A stretch of DNA of 64,000 nt. Source: Arion vulgaris (taxonomy: Eukaryota; Mollusca; Gastropoda; Stylommatophora; Arionidae). The notes beneath the pieces were generated by a model. It was given only the letters and a program-made list of their open reading frames with translations. It searched no databases and had not been told where the DNA came from. This document shows, piece by piece, positions 10,550-21,507 of this stretch. Each line of letters begins with the position of its first letter. The first letter of the stretch is position 1. The position numbers and the translations under genes were made by a program. The stretch covers positions 85,445,803-85,509,802 of the forward strand of contig CM036755.1 of assembly GCA_020796225.1 (NCBI GenBank), given 5' to 3'.

Positions 10550-11400
10550 ACACTGGTCATGTCACACTGACGTACAACAGTGTGGTTGGTACAATGAACA
10601 TGTCTCACTGACGTACAACAGTGTGGTTGGTACAATGAACATGTCTCACTGACTCAACAGTGTGGTTGGTACAATGATCATGTCTCATGACGTACAACAG
10701 TGTGGTTGGTACAATGATCATGTCTCACTGACGTACAACAGTGTGGTTGGTACAATGATCATGTCTCACTGACGTACAACAGTGTGGTTGGTACATTGAT
10801 CATGTCTCACTGACGTACAACAGTGTGGTTGGTACATTGATCATGTCTCACTGACGTACAACAGTGTGGTTGGTACATTGATCATGTCTCACGGGAGTAC
10901 AAAGTGTGGTTGGTACATTGATCATGTCTCACTGGAGTACAACAGTGTGGTTGGTACATTGATCATATCTCACTGGAGTACAAAAGTGTGGTTGGTACAT
11001 TGATCATGTCTCACTGACGTACAACAGGATGGTTGGCACATTGATCATGTCTCACTGGAGTACAAAAGTGTGGTTGGTACATTGATCATGTCTCACTGAC
11101 GTACAACAGGTGGTTGGACATTGATCATATCTCACTGGAGTACAACAGTGTGGTTGGTACATTGATCATATCTCACGGGAGTACAACAAGTGTGGTTGGT
11201 ACATTGATCATGTCTCACGGGAGTACAACAGTGTGGTTGGTACATTGATCATGTCTTCACTGGAATGTATGCAACAGTGTGGTTGGTACATTGATCATGT
11301 CTTACTGGAGTACAAAGTGTGTTGGTACATTGATCATGTCTCATGAGTACAACAGTGTGGTTGGTCCATTGATCATGTCTCACTGGCGAACACTAGTGTG
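10550..11400. repeat. 41-bp minisatellite, about 20 copies, derived from LINE A
   Basis: The unit is CATGTCTCACTGACGTACAA followed by CAGTGTGGTTGGTACAATGAT. LINE A (reverse complement) at this position reads CATGTCTCGCTTGCGTACAG then CAGCGTGGTTAGCACTATGG. Later copies drift (ACGGGAGTAC, ACTGGAGTAC), showing subfamily blocks along the array. Confidence 0.88.
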
Positions 11401-11654
11401 GTTAGTATATTGACCAAGTAAACTTACAGCAGGCTGAAGAGTGTTGTGGCTGGTAATCTTCCGATGTTGACACCTTAGTGTCATGTAAGAAATGCTGTAC
11501 CTACCCACTAACAAATAAACTTACCATCATGTACTCATTAAACTGTTGAACGATTGTTTAACAACTCATACGATCATCGATGTAGTATATGTCCTACTTA
11601 TTATTATATTTACCAGAGTATTTTTTCCAGAGATTCCTCCAATTGTTGATTTAG

Positions 11655-12150
11655 TAAACCACCAGTTTAAGTTGTCCGTTTTTCTTTGTTCTAGACTATA
11701 TCAAGTTCTCTCTGTCCACCAGTTTCAGTTGTCCGTTTTTCTTTGTTCTAGACTATATCAAGTTCTCTCTGTCCACCAGTTTTAGTTGTCCGTTTTTCTT
11801 TGTTCTGACTATATCAAGTTCCTCTGTCACCAGTTTCAGTTGTCCGTTTTCTTTGTTCTAGACTATATCAGTTCTCTCTGTCCACCAGTTTCAGTTGTCC
11901 GTTTTTCTTTGTTCTAGACTATATCAAGTTCTCTCTGTCCACCAGTTTCAGTTGTCCGTTTTTCATTTGTTCTAGACAAGAGCAAGTTCTCTCTGTCCAC
12001 CAGTTTCAGTTGTCCATTTTCTTTGTTCTAGACTGTATCAAGTTCTCTCTGTCCACCAGTTTCAGTTGTCCGTTTTTCATTTGTTCTAGACAAGAGCAAG
12101 TTCTCTCTGTCCACTTTTTTCATTTGTCCATTTTTCTTTGTTCTAGACTA
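11655..12150. repeat. 57-bp minisatellite, about 8 copies
   Basis: Units start TTGTCCGTTTTTCTTTGTTC and include AGTTCTCTCTGTCCACCAG. The last copies diverge. The array ends 70 bp before micro-exon 3; its pyrimidine-rich strand is the plus strand of the intron. Confidence 0.93.
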
Positions 12151-12219
12151 TAGCAAATCTTCATATCAGATTACTTATTCCAATTTTAAACAAATATTGT
12201 TTAATGTTTTTATTATCAG

Positions 12220-12246
12220 AAACGTGGCTACAAAGTGAAGACGGAA
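12220..12246 (+). CDS. Micro-exon 3 (27 nt), encodes TWLQSEDG
   Basis: The acceptor is TTTTTATTATCAG and the donor GTAAGTAGC. The frame reads T-W-L-Q-S-E-D-G plus A, with Leu as CTA instead of TTA or TTG. Frame 1 contains TGA. The split codon into micro-exon 4 is AAA (Lys). The 8.1-kb upstream intron holds LINE copies and four minisatellites. Confidence 0.85.
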
Positions 12247-12530
12247 GTAAGTAGCGGGATACATGCAATGAATTTGTTAATCGTAACGTCTTTGTTATGT
12301 TAAAGAATGTGATGTGATATGTAATCATTAACATAAGTGTATTAGTGTTTGTAAAGATAGAATTCTCGTTGAGGAAACTGTAACAAATAGAGTGGTTGTC
12401 AACCAGCTTGTTGTTGTATATCTAGTGTCAAGTTAAGAAGTTGTCCATGAATTGTCTACTTTTATTATATCAGTTTTAAACGAACCTCACCTACATATAT
12501 AAGAATACGTGCGTTCACTCCCAGCAGACA

Positions 12531-12665
12531 TTAAAGCGGATATATGTTAATCCAGTCGACCTGAAAACTAAGTTTTGGGAAAACCTGACAGACCTGAAGC
12601 TGACCGCCCAGTTTGTGGTCACAGTAAATTAAGCGCATGACCAGAGATCGCCGAAGAAGATATTG
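12531..12665 (+). mobile_element. LINE E, 3' tail only
   Basis: CCAGTCGACCTGAAAACTAA onward matches the reverse complement of 25710-25830. There the protein reads MWPHPVDLKTKLWET, the end of a LINE ORF2 after its zinc-knuckle. Only about 130 bp remain, just upstream of the 30-bp minisatellite. Confidence 0.8.
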
Positions 12666-12683
12666 ACTACTTGACATGTGATA

Positions 12684-13550
12684 ATGACATCTACCTTGGA
12701 CATAACCAGTTGGATGAAACAGAAGGAATATATCTTGGACATAACCAGTTGGATGACATCTACTTGACATAACCAGTTGGATGACATCTACCTTGGACAT
12801 AACCAGTTGGATAACATCTACCTTGGACATAACCAGTTGTATGATATCTACCTTGGACATAACCAGTTGGATGACATCTACCTTGGACATAACCAGTTGG
12901 ATGACATCTACCTTGGACATAACCAGTTGGATGACATCTACCTTGGACATAACCAGTTGGATGACATCTACCTTGGACATAACCAGTTGTATGACATCTA
13001 CCTTGGACATAACCAGTTGGATGACATCTACCTTGGACATAACCAGTTGTATGATATCTACCTTGGACATAACCAGTTGGATAACATCTACCTTGGACAT
13101 AACCAGTTGGATGATATCTACCTTGGACATAACCAGTTGGATGACATCTACCTTGGACATAACCAGTTGGATAACATCTACCTTGGACATAACCAGTTGT
13201 ATGATATCTACCTTGGACATAACCAGTTGGATGACATCTACCTTGGACATAACCAGTTGGATGACATCTACCTTGGACATAACCAGTTGGATGACATCTA
13301 CCTTGGACATAACCAGTTGGATGACATCTACCTTGGACATAACCAGTTGTATGACATCTACCTTGGACATAACCAGTTGGATGACATCTACCTTGGACAT
13401 AACCAGTTGGATGACATCTACCTTGGACATAACCAGTTGGATAACATCTACCTTGGACATAACCAGTTGGATGATATCTACCTTGGACATAACCAGTTGG
13501 ATGACATCTACCTTGGACATAACCAGTTGGATGAAACAGAAGGAATATAT
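12684..13550. repeat. 30-bp minisatellite, about 28 copies
   Basis: The unit is ATGACATCTACCTTGGACAT followed by AACCAGTTGG. 25 exact-length units run 12781-13530, with only a few variant positions (G/T before ATGA, C/T in GACATC, G/A in GGATAAC). A variant unit containing ATGAAACAGAAGGAATATAT flanks the array on both sides. Because 30 is divisible by 3, long ORFs appear on both strands; these are a consequence of the period, not genes. Confidence 0.97.
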
Positions 13551-13799
13551 TATAAAAACAATACTGATTAACCAGATAGTAACAGAAGTTTCTGCTCAAG
13601 ATGTGTGGTCACCATAAACTTGAGAGTTGCAAGACTATGCTTGCAACAATGTAACATTTGTTCAGAATGCATTTATATATATATAAGCGTTTTATATGAA
13701 ATGTCCAAGACATATTCTTGGTATGATATGAACTGACATTATACCACAAAAGCTAATATTTTGGTTAGAAGAAACTTCCACTATCTACATTATCCTCAA

Positions 13800-14960
13800 G
13801 CAGTGACGTATCTGGTGGTTGAGGTCAAAGGCGCATAGGGACAACGCAGAGCCAGGATTAGTGAGCTGGCACTAATCAAGATCCTACCCAAACACGTGGT
13901 GGCCCTGGTAACTGACAACCGATCTTGTCTGTTTAGGTGGGTAGGAATCGAGAGAGAACTAAAAACACTGGTTTAAGTAGTGATGCAGACGCAGTTACGT
14001 TGGATGAGATCCGCTCGCAACACAGACCAGCAGAATCCCAAAGTGATTATTAATGCACGTCTCTCCCGGCCGATGGGAAAAGCTGAACAAATAAACATAA
14101 AAGGATGATGGGTGCATCCAGTGAAGAGACGTGGGCCCACATGGGGTGACACTCGGAGTCCTGATGTGGGGGCCCGAATTGAGCTACGTGTCATGACAGT
14201 CTCGTCGCAAATTAAATGTGAGCACGGTGAGGAACCTGATAAACAGGGTGATTAGGCACCAAGATAGAGCAAACACGAACACGGACGAAACACAGGTGAA
14301 CCCACCAGTGGAGCAGACAGGCACGGTACTGATGATGTAGCGACGAAAAGTCATGGCATACGTAGGGGTGACAGGATCACCCAATGCGCAGAAAAACTGG
14401 AAAACCCAGCAGAGGCTTGAATCCAGCGAAAACGGGCACCCAAAAGAAACGTGAGGTGGAAAAAATGGTGGCGAGCCGCGAAGATATGGACTCCAGCCAG
14501 AGAACAATAACAAAAATGGTGGCGAGCCTCGAAGATATGGATCTCCATCCAGAGAACATTAACAACAAATGGTTGCGAGCCGCGAGATGCGGGACTACAG
14601 CCAGAGAACAATAACCACATTTCCCTTCACAAAGAACTACTACTGCCTTGTAGTTAGATTGGGGACAATCAAAGCCTAGCAGAGCAAACCGTACACAAAA
14701 CTGGACGGCAGGGAAACCAAGTAGTCCAAAAGACTGGTAACCTGGGCAGATGACGCTCAACAACCCGTGAGTGAAGGTTGTCTAAGGATAGCTACCCTAA
14801 AAGAAAATAGCAACCTGCTGCCTTACAGGTCGGCTGAGGACAGCCAAAGGCTAGCGGAGAGACAACCAAGTAAACGCTGGTTGAAAACGGGCACATCGCC
14901 GAAGGTTAAGCACCGAAGCTCCAAATGGTGTTGAAGATGTGACAAAAAACACATCACTGC
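13800..14960. repeat. Dispersed repeat H, copy 1
   Basis: Shares three blocks in order with 41455-43330: a hairpin segment near 13855 (GATTAGT, GAGCTGGC, ACTAATC), the CTCCCGGCCGATGGGAAAA type block near 14060, and the AACCTGATAAACAGGGTG block near 14230. No ORF with a domain was found on either strand. It may be a large non-autonomous element; its ends are not defined. Confidence 0.55.
14455..14620. repeat. About 60-bp tandem, 3 units
   Basis: Units contain GGTGGCGAGCC(G/T)CGAAGATA then TGGA...CCAGAGAACA. The third unit has diverged (GGTTGCGAGCCGCGAGATGC). It lies within repeat H. Confidence 0.85.
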
Positions 14961-14974
14961 TAAAGGCTGCATAA

Positions 14975-15050
14975 ATCAGATTTCCACATGAATCAGATTT
15001 CCACATGAATAAGATTTCCACATGAATAAGATTTCCACATGAATAAGATT
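14975..15050. repeat. 17-bp tandem, about 5 units
   Basis: The unit is ATGAAT(C/A)AGATTTCCAC. The first two full units have C and later ones A. Confidence 0.93.
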
Positions 15051-15080
15051 TATCGAGACATCTGTTACATCAGTCTAAGC

Positions 15081-15521
15081 CATAGATGTCCAAACATTTT
15101 CGTCCTTCCGCCCATTTTGCACAAAATAAACTGTGTATCGTCCCCCTCCACATTATATCATTTTGCCAACGCCTCCTCCTACATACATACATGTTCTATT
15201 TTTCTTGACATGGAGAAATTGAAATATATGTCTGTAATGCAAGTCACTTTTCAAATGATTATATACATGAAATAGAAAATTGATGAAAAAATAAGACAGG
15301 CATAGTGAATAAATATACAGATTCAAATTTTAAATGATTATTCAATCTCAAATTACGAAAATAATTTATTAAAAAATATTTATTATTAATTTCTTTTAAA
15401 AGGGAGCCACATACCCATAATCGCCTGAACACCCCACAAATACTTCTGAACGCCTATCGCCCCCTAGAACGCTTAGGCGCCCAATGGGAGGGGGCCGTAC
15501 TGCTCACTTTGGGAAACGCTG
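15081..15521. mobile_element. hAT-like non-autonomous element (MITE)
   Basis: It is flanked by the 8-bp direct repeat GTCTAAGC (15073-15080 and 15522-15529). Ends are imperfect inverted repeats: CATAGATGTCCAAAC on the left and CAGCGTTTCCCAAAG on the right, read inward. An 8-bp duplication with CA-G-type ends is typical of hAT transposons. The inside is AT-rich and without ORF, so a transposase must come from elsewhere. Confidence 0.75.
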
Positions 15522-15539
15522 GTCTAAGCGATGATCGCG

Positions 15540-15578
15540 CGACAGACAGAGAGAGAGACAGAGAGAGAGAGAGAGAGT
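15540..15578. repeat. GA-rich microsatellite
   Basis: GACAGAGAGAGAGA-type simple repeat directly after the MITE. Confidence 0.9.
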
Positions 15579-16189
15579 ATCTGATGGATGGGCCACATTT
15601 CGTATATGAACAATTGTTTAAATTTTAAGTTTCTCATTTTGAAAAAAAAACAACAAACGAATATCTGAGAAGTACGTACGACGATATGTATACAACAGTT
15701 TTACAAAAGCATGAACAAAAAATACAACTAAAGTATATGAAAAGTAACATTAATCGACGTGTTGACTGTCAGAACGAGATGAGATACATTGTTTTGTGTC
15801 AGCATCATGTGAAGGTCTGGACGAAACAAACACACACACGTAAATAAACACACACATATGTACAAAATGTCGTCCAAGAAAGATGTACCTGGAGAAAGAT
15901 AGTCAGTTAAAGTAAATTGTTGCATTTTGAAGATAATCTGATTCAAAAACAAGAAGAGGAAACGTTAATTTACTCCAGAACGCAATCTCATCTGGAAATA
16001 TTTTGCTAAACATTTTGTAAGTGTGAGAATTGTAACGGTTTGTTGATCTTATATGCAATTTTACAATTACTAACAGATCTACAAAGTAGATATTCAGCGA
16101 AACAGTTCAATGTTATTTCGATACTGACATAAATCAGCTATAACTACTCTTAGACTAAAAGTTAATTGCATTTCATTTACATGACTTTG
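15579..16189. other. Intron sequence, nothing recognised
   Basis: AT-rich. The short minus ORFs have no motif. A GTAAGT at about 16018 has no matching exon structure. Confidence 0.45.
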
Positions 16190-16408
16190 CGAATCAAACC
16201 CAGCTTGTTAACGCTGTTTGTGATTTTGTGGGCATTATTACGTTCAGTAGTTTGCCACTGCTTTTTGAACGGGTGATGCTATGGCATAGTCCTTTGTAAA
16301 ATCCACGCGAAACTATTTGCAACCAAACTGTCCACAGCGTGATCGAACTCAGAACTTCGGGGTTAATAGACCGAGTCACTATCCCTTAAGCCACAGAAGC
16401 CACCACTC
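16190..16408 (-). mobile_element. tRNA-derived SINE, family S1 copy 3
   Basis: On the minus strand: GGCTTCTGTGGCTTAAGGGA head with A box, then B box GAGTTCGATCAC, then the same body as at 1018-1222 (for example ACGTTCAGTAGTTTGCCA on the plus strand). About 100 nt upstream of the acceptor of micro-exon 4. Confidence 0.8.
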
Positions 16409-16511
16409 TTAGACTAAAAGTGCAAACATATTAAACAATGTAAACAATGACGTTATTCATAATTATAATATAATAAAACATTCAATTTTGTTTATTTTTG
16501 TTTGTGTGCAG

Positions 16512-16538
16512 AACGTTGGTTAAAGCAAGCAGATGGAC
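16512..16538 (+). CDS. Micro-exon 4 (27 nt), encodes RWLKQADG
   Basis: The acceptor is TTTATTTTTGTTTGTGTGCAG and shares the TTTGTGTG(C/T)AG wording of micro-exon 1. The donor is GTAAGTAAT. The frame reads R-W-L-K-Q-A-D-G plus C. Frame 0 hits TAA. The split codon into micro-exon 5 is CAA (Gln). Confidence 0.87.
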
Positions 16539-16914
16539 GTAAGTAATATGTATGGCTAACTATTTACAAAAGGGGAATGTAGTTGTGACGAGACAAGTAA
16601 GATAATAATAACATTGTATAGTTAAATATTGGAAGTAATGGTGCCTTGAAGAATAATGAGAGGAAGACATAGAAGACGATGAGTACAAGATGTCATTGAC
16701 GAGCTGAGAATGACTTGCTACTGACGCAGGTCAACTTGACCCGAACAGAGAGTTTTCAGGACTGCTATCGTGGAAGCTAAGTTTCGGAAGGGACAAGCTA
16801 ATTGATAATGATAGTTAAATCTCAAGAAAGATCTGACATATATAACTTAGTAATTAGGATAGCATTTTAAAGTAAACATACAATAATAAAATAATAATTC
16901 ATCTCGTACGTAAC
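16539..16914 (+). other. Start of intron 4, nothing recognised
   Basis: A short ATAATGAGAGGAAGACATAG stretch resembles LINE-tail wording, but no open frame was found. Confidence 0.4.
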
Positions 16915-17455
16915 GTTACATAGGGTCTGCAAGTAATTTCTCCATATCGCTCTATCCTAGGCAACTCGCTCATTCTCCTTCATGGAACTGAGACAATATT
17001 TCCAGCCTCTCTCAGCAAAGTTCGTTTCAGGGTCTCCTTAGGTCATCCTCTCTTTCTTGAACCCCTTTTCATCCCACTTTAATGTCTGCTTTGATATTCG
17101 TTGATCAATTCTCCCCAAGGTGTGTCCAACATATCTCCATCTTCTCTTTCTTATAACAGTTGTCACTAGTGGTTGACCAGACATGTCTCTGATTTCATCA
17201 CTTCTCTGAATTCGTTCCATTTTATATTCATTATTTTTCGCAGGACATCTATTTTCAAATGCATTCAACTTGCTTTCTATATCTTTAGTCATTTTCCAAC
17301 TCTTGCTAGCATATGTTAGGATTGATACAACATTTGAATTGAAAATTGTAATTTAGTTTTAATACTATATAACTTGCAGTTCCATATTATATTTAGACTT
17401 TTAAAAGGTGATGTTTCTTTGCCAATTCGTATCATAATTTCTTGTTTAACATAAG
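16915..17455 (-). mobile_element. LINE C copy 1, RT C-terminal fragment
   Basis: The minus ORF 17038-17292 encodes SKLNAFENRC and then KRRWRYVGHTLGRIDQRISK, QTLKWDEKGFKK: the C-terminal region of RTE-like LINEs with a GHxLR(K)-type motif. The frame continues to a tail ending around 16915. The same 3' portion reappears, scrambled, at 43480-43768, which makes this pair useful for judging sequence quality. Confidence 0.82.
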
Positions 17456-17604
17456 TAAACATATGTTGAAATTATATTAAAACTACTGATTAACCTGGCT
17501 TCGCACGGGTGAAAGTTGATATTAATCCTTGATGAGGAATTGGTGACGCCGTTCCAAGAGATATCATTTTCTTCTAAATATTGTACGTTCTATTTATTTA
17601 TCAG

Positions 17605-18129
17605 TTAGGGCTTGATAGTAAACAACATTCCTTGTTTTCCCGTGAAAACACCATGTCCTATTGAGTGCACAATATTGCAGAAGTCTTCTGGTAGCTTGAT
17701 TGTGTCAGTGTTTGGTTCCTTGCAATGCCGCCCATCTCCTAAAGCAAACAATTGATCAGCAAATTGTCCAGCATTGACATCCTGCTGTAAATGGACCCTC
17801 ATGTTGGTAGTTAATTTTAAATTTTGAACATGTCTCCAAAGATGGGATGCTTTCAGATACGCCTTGAGCTCATCATCCATTGTTTCTCTAGGAATAATAG
17901 GAAGTGTTTGCCTGAAATCATCAGCAAGAACCACTACTGCTCCACCCATAAGTTGTCGATTGTTTCTAATAGCTTGAAGAGACCTGTTGAGTGCTTCTAG
18001 TTCGTGCTTGTGAATCATAGTGCATTCATCCCAAACAATCAATTTGCATTGTTGTAAAACTGCCGCTTTGCCTGTTCTTTTACTGATGTTGCAAATTGGC
18101 TCTTCGGTACGTGCTAAATCGAGTGGCAA
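17605..18129 (-). pseudogene. Helitron helicase, C-terminal half (PIF1-like)
   Basis: 174 codons open. It contains KLIVWDECTMIHKHELEALN (Walker B, DE), then GGAVVVLADDFRQTLPIIP and LTTNMRVHLQQD, all typical of Helitron PIF1-family helicases. The first residues (MPLDLARTEEPICNISK) belong to the linker between Walker A and B; a frameshift near 18130-18180 separates it from the Walker A part. Confidence 0.9.
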
Positions 18130-18176
18130 TTTAAGAGTAGAGTGGGCAGTTAGTCCTCATTAAAGCAAAGTTGCTG

Positions 18177-18640
18177 CTATTCCAGAAGAAGCCATTGCAA
18201 TTGCAATATGCGATTGAAAGCGAATTTTGAAAGGAGTAAATTCATCACAAACGTCTTTCCTGTCCCTCCTGGTGCATCAATGAAGTATAGACCGCCTGTA
18301 CCACCATTCACTTGGTTCATAATTATATCGTCAACATTTCTTTGGTCATGAACTAATAGTTTCTCATTAATGGTTACGTAATTCTCTAAGTCGCCGGCGT
18401 TGTAAGCGGTTTCTTTAAGATTTTCTCTGCAAACGATTGATGTTGTTTCTTGCTGGATGTGGAAGCCATAATTCTTGTAAAGTTTTACCAACCATGTCAA
18501 AAACTTTATCCTCTATGATGATTACGATTTCGTTAAATATGTCTTCGTTGCAATCAATTTGCAAGTCAGGATTCTGTTCTCTTGTACGATTAAGAATATC
18601 TTCAGACATACTTTCCTTGAATGTGTCCCACACATTTTTT
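18177..18640 (-). pseudogene. Helitron helicase, N-terminal half with Walker A
   Basis: Contains YFIDAPGGTGKTFVMNLLLS (Walker A GGTGKT) and, upstream, SMSEDILNRTREQNPDLQ and LWLPHPARN. Two overlapping frames (18177-18500 and 18415-18687) meet near 18470. Upstream of about 18640 the Helitron reading stops abruptly at an A-rich junction with LINE D. Confidence 0.88.
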
Positions 18641-18793
18641 TTGATTTCCTTCCTTCTTTGCGTTCCCGGCCTAGACTGATGGACCAACTTCTATCATGAA
18701 TTTTACTGTTGTTTTTAGGGACTCCGTTCCTCCGTACAGCTTTTGAAGCTCTGTGTGTTGTGGCCAGTACTCTTTTCGTATACCTGCTAATCG

Positions 18794-18997
18794 TTAACAG
18801 TCTTGCAAGACGTGTTCTGCCGTCATGTCTGCCATATTGCAGGGGCACAAGCTAGTTGTGCCAATTTTAAATTTATGGAACATGTGGGCTCTGAGCTTGT
18901 TGTGGCCGGTACGGAGGCGAAATATGGCGACTTGTTCACTGCGAGAGAGACCATAGTATCCGTCACTGTCTGTGTACTGAGGGTGGTCTTTGCCCAT
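18794..18997 (-). pseudogene. LINE D zinc-knuckle tail
   Basis: Encodes QVAIFRLRTGHNKLRAHMFH, KFKIGTTSLCPC and TAEHVLQDC, the CPC...H...C motif after RNase H in I/Jockey-like LINEs. It overlaps the RNase H frame by a shift, so at least one indel lies between them. Confidence 0.85.
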
Positions 18998-19480
18998 TTG
19001 CTTCTATAGTGCGAACCGATGGTTGTTTTGACTTCCTCATAACCGATCTCGAGATCAGTCTGAGGTAGTCGCCCGCCCTTTTTGGCTAGCTTGTCGGCCG
19101 CTTCGTTTCCCCTAATGTTGCAGTGTGACGGTATCCACTGGATGACGGTGCGTTTGAGTGAACTCGTTAGTTCAGCGAGGGACGTTTTGAGCTCATTCAT
19201 CTCTGTTTTGCCAACGCATTTAAGTGCCGTGATGACCGATAGAGCATCGGTGAATATCACGACCTTGTTACGTGTAGTGCTTCTTCTCTCCAAGATCATT
19301 TCGGCCGCCTTTGATTGCCTCTGCCTCTGCTCGTTAGTTATTCGAGTATTTGCCAGTTGCAATCGCTTTCTTGACCGTTACTTTCTTAGAGATTTTAAGC
19401 ACTATTCCTCCTCCGCCATCGCTTATTGCGTTATTTGCCGATTCGTCCGTGTAGACGTGCATCCACTCATTTTCAGGGTA
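18823..19480 (-). pseudogene. LINE D RNase H domain
   Basis: Shows VVIFTDALSVITALK (catalytic Asp), IQWIPSHCNIRGNEAADKLA and KKGGRLPQTDLE. The N-terminal DGG strand lies upstream in another frame near 19400-19480 (plus-strand complement includes TCGTCCGTGTAGACG). Pseudogenic. Confidence 0.85.
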
Positions 19481-19959
19481 CTCTGATTCTATGTGCTCTT
19501 CTGCTGCAGTTTTTCTGTCGAGGTTTGTTTGATCCCTTTTGTTCAGTATGCCTGGATTGATTCCTTAGTTCTGGCTTTTTTGTTTTCCATGCGGACACTT
19601 GTCGATTGCCGGGATTGGTTTGGCTGTGCATTTGGAAAGGACTGGGCTCTGGTCAGTGCCTTAGAGATTCTAACGAAGTTGGATCTCTGTATTCTCCACT
19701 TTCCGAATTCATACATTCTTTCATGCATTGGATGAGATTCGAGCCGTTTGAGTTTTTCCGCAAGTACTACTACTTTTTTGTCCCTTCGGTCAATCATTGG
19801 TTGGATGCCTGTGATGGTCCCCCATCGCCTTGATGGGCGGGGACTTTATGGCTCCAGTGATAATGCGTAAAGCCCGGTTTTGACTTCTGCTCACTTGTGC
19901 GAATTGCTTGTTAGATGCATTGCTCCACGCTGCCATACCGTACTCTAGGACCGGTCGCA

Positions 19960-21115
19960 CTCTACCAGAGTAAAGTGTCTTGAGAATTTTGTGTTTGCTC
20001 CCATGTGGAACCTGCGAGTTTACGGATCATTGTTAGCCTGTGCCTCGCTTTTGCCGTAGCATTTTCGATCTGGGTGCACCAAGTCAGCTTTCTGTGGAGT
20101 GTGATTCCTAGGTACGTTGGGGTTTTGCTCACTGGAAGGATCTGCCCATTGACTTTACGCGTTATCTTGTAATCCTTGTTATTCTGGGAGACCACAGTGT
20201 AAGTGGTCTTGAAGGATTTATTTTCATATTCCACTTTGCTGACCACACTTCAAGGTTATTTAACGTAGCTTGCAGTCGATTTTCTGCTGTGGGCATTGAC
20301 TCTTCTCGCACCCATATTGCCAAGTCGTCGGCATACATGGCTGAGTGTACTTGTTCCGGGAGGCATGTTGCAATGTCATTTACGAATATTAGAAAGAGAG
20401 TCGGTGAGAGCACTCCTCCTTGGGGACTCCTTGTTCCAGTGTGACCTTCATGCTTTTGTACCCCTGAACCTGAACCCTTGCTGTTCTGTTCTCTAGGTAT
20501 CTATCTAGCCAATTGTACATTCTTCCCTTTACGCCGAGGGTGAGGAGTTTGAGCCTTAAACCTTCTTTCCAGACTGTGTCAAATGCCTTCTCCATATCTA
20601 CCAGGACCGCCAGTGTCTGTTTCTTTCTTGGAAACCATCCTCGATTTCCTGGACAATGTAGGTTACTTGATCCTCTGTGGATCTGTATCTCCGGAAGCCT
20701 CCTTGTTGTGCCATAAGCAGCCCTTTGCTTTCCAAGTGCCAAGATAAGCATTTGTTCACCATGCGTTCCATAAGCTTGCCCGTGCAGCTTAGGAGGCTTA
20801 TTGGTCTGTAACTCGCTGGGTCGAGTTTATTTTTGCCTGGTTTTTGGATGGGTACCATGATTGCTTCTTTCCATTCTTGTGGTACTATGCCTATTCTCCA
20901 CGACATGTTGAGAACGGACAGTAAAGCGACCTTTGCTCTGTTTCCCAAGTTTTTAAGCATCTCATTGGTGATCCCATCTTTCCGGGCGACTTTCTGGGTT
21001 TCAGGTCCCTTAAAGCCTCTTCCAGCTCGTTACTGGTGAATGTGCCCGTTAGGTGACTATCTGCCTTTCTTGGCTCTGCCTTGGAGAGCCCGTGCTTTTC
21101 TTTTAGTGGCATCAA
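19960..21115 (-). pseudogene. LINE D reverse transcriptase
   Basis: Blocks in order: RPISLLSCTGKLMERMVNKC, GGFRRYRSTEDQVTYIVQ, LAVLVDMEKAFDTVWKEGL (catalytic Asp), LEQGVPKE with a frame break, LSPTLFLIFVNDI, SAMYADDLAIWV (YADD) and TPTYLGITLHRKLTWCTQIE. Catalytic residues are intact, but the reading is spread over at least four frames. Confidence 0.9.
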
Positions 21116-21507
21116 CTTTTCCTTGCTATGCTTACTCTGCTGACCTCGGCATATTGTTGCATCAGGATGTTTGCTGCTTCCCTACCCGAAACCATCTTCT
21201 TTTCTTGTTCGAGGACTATAGGTGGTCTGCTGGTGTTTTCGTCACTTTGGCCAGTTTCCACAGTTTATGGCCGTCTTTATCGAGGTTCAGGGATTCGGTT
21301 GTTTTGACTAACTCTGTCGCGCTGCTCGTGTGACCTCTCTTCTGTATTTTGCTGCTACTGCCTTGTAAGCAGTATTTGTCTCCACTGACTGTGCCTGTTC
21401 TGCCTCACTCCTTGTCTTCTCAAGGTCTTTTCAAGCTTCTGAACCTCTGCTGTCCAGTATGGCTTGTAATCCTTCGTGCGCCTCTGGGGATGGTTTCCGT
21501 GCCGCTT

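Larger units (their letters stand above)
9700..11475 (-). mobile_element. LINE A copy 4: inverted 3' fragment, remodelled by minisatellites
   Basis: The blocks 9715-9915, 10236-10545 and about 11385-11475 align in order with the reverse complement of the LINE A 3' region (compare 41410 down to about 40750). The gaps are filled by two minisatellites whose units also align with the LINE segments that would otherwise sit there. Stops and indels abound, so it is old and non-coding. Confidence 0.75.

Noticed and set aside
11385..11412. AG-TG-TGGTTA...CCAA-GTAAAC, exon-like
   Set aside because: The frame holds TGA, length is 21 nt, the donor is weak, and the sequence is the last unit of the LINE-derived minisatellite.
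6979..13550. CRISPR-like regularity of repeats
   Set aside because: Units are head-to-tail with no unique spacers, in clearly eukaryotic DNA. These are minisatellites.
12531..13617. Four long overlapping ORFs (up to 329 codons) with decapeptide repeats on both strands
   Set aside because: They follow from a 30-bp tandem repeat whose length is divisible by 3 and that lacks stops in several frames. No splice or start context supports coding.
13770..13800. TTTTGGTTAGAAGAA (W-L-E-E) as a possible micro-exon
   Set aside because: No pyrimidine-AG acceptor at the right distance and no GTAAG donor.
15978..16022. CCAG ... GTAAGT segment of 38 nt containing TGG
   Set aside because: Length is not a multiple of 3, the pyrimidine tract is weak, and no Leu follows the Trp.
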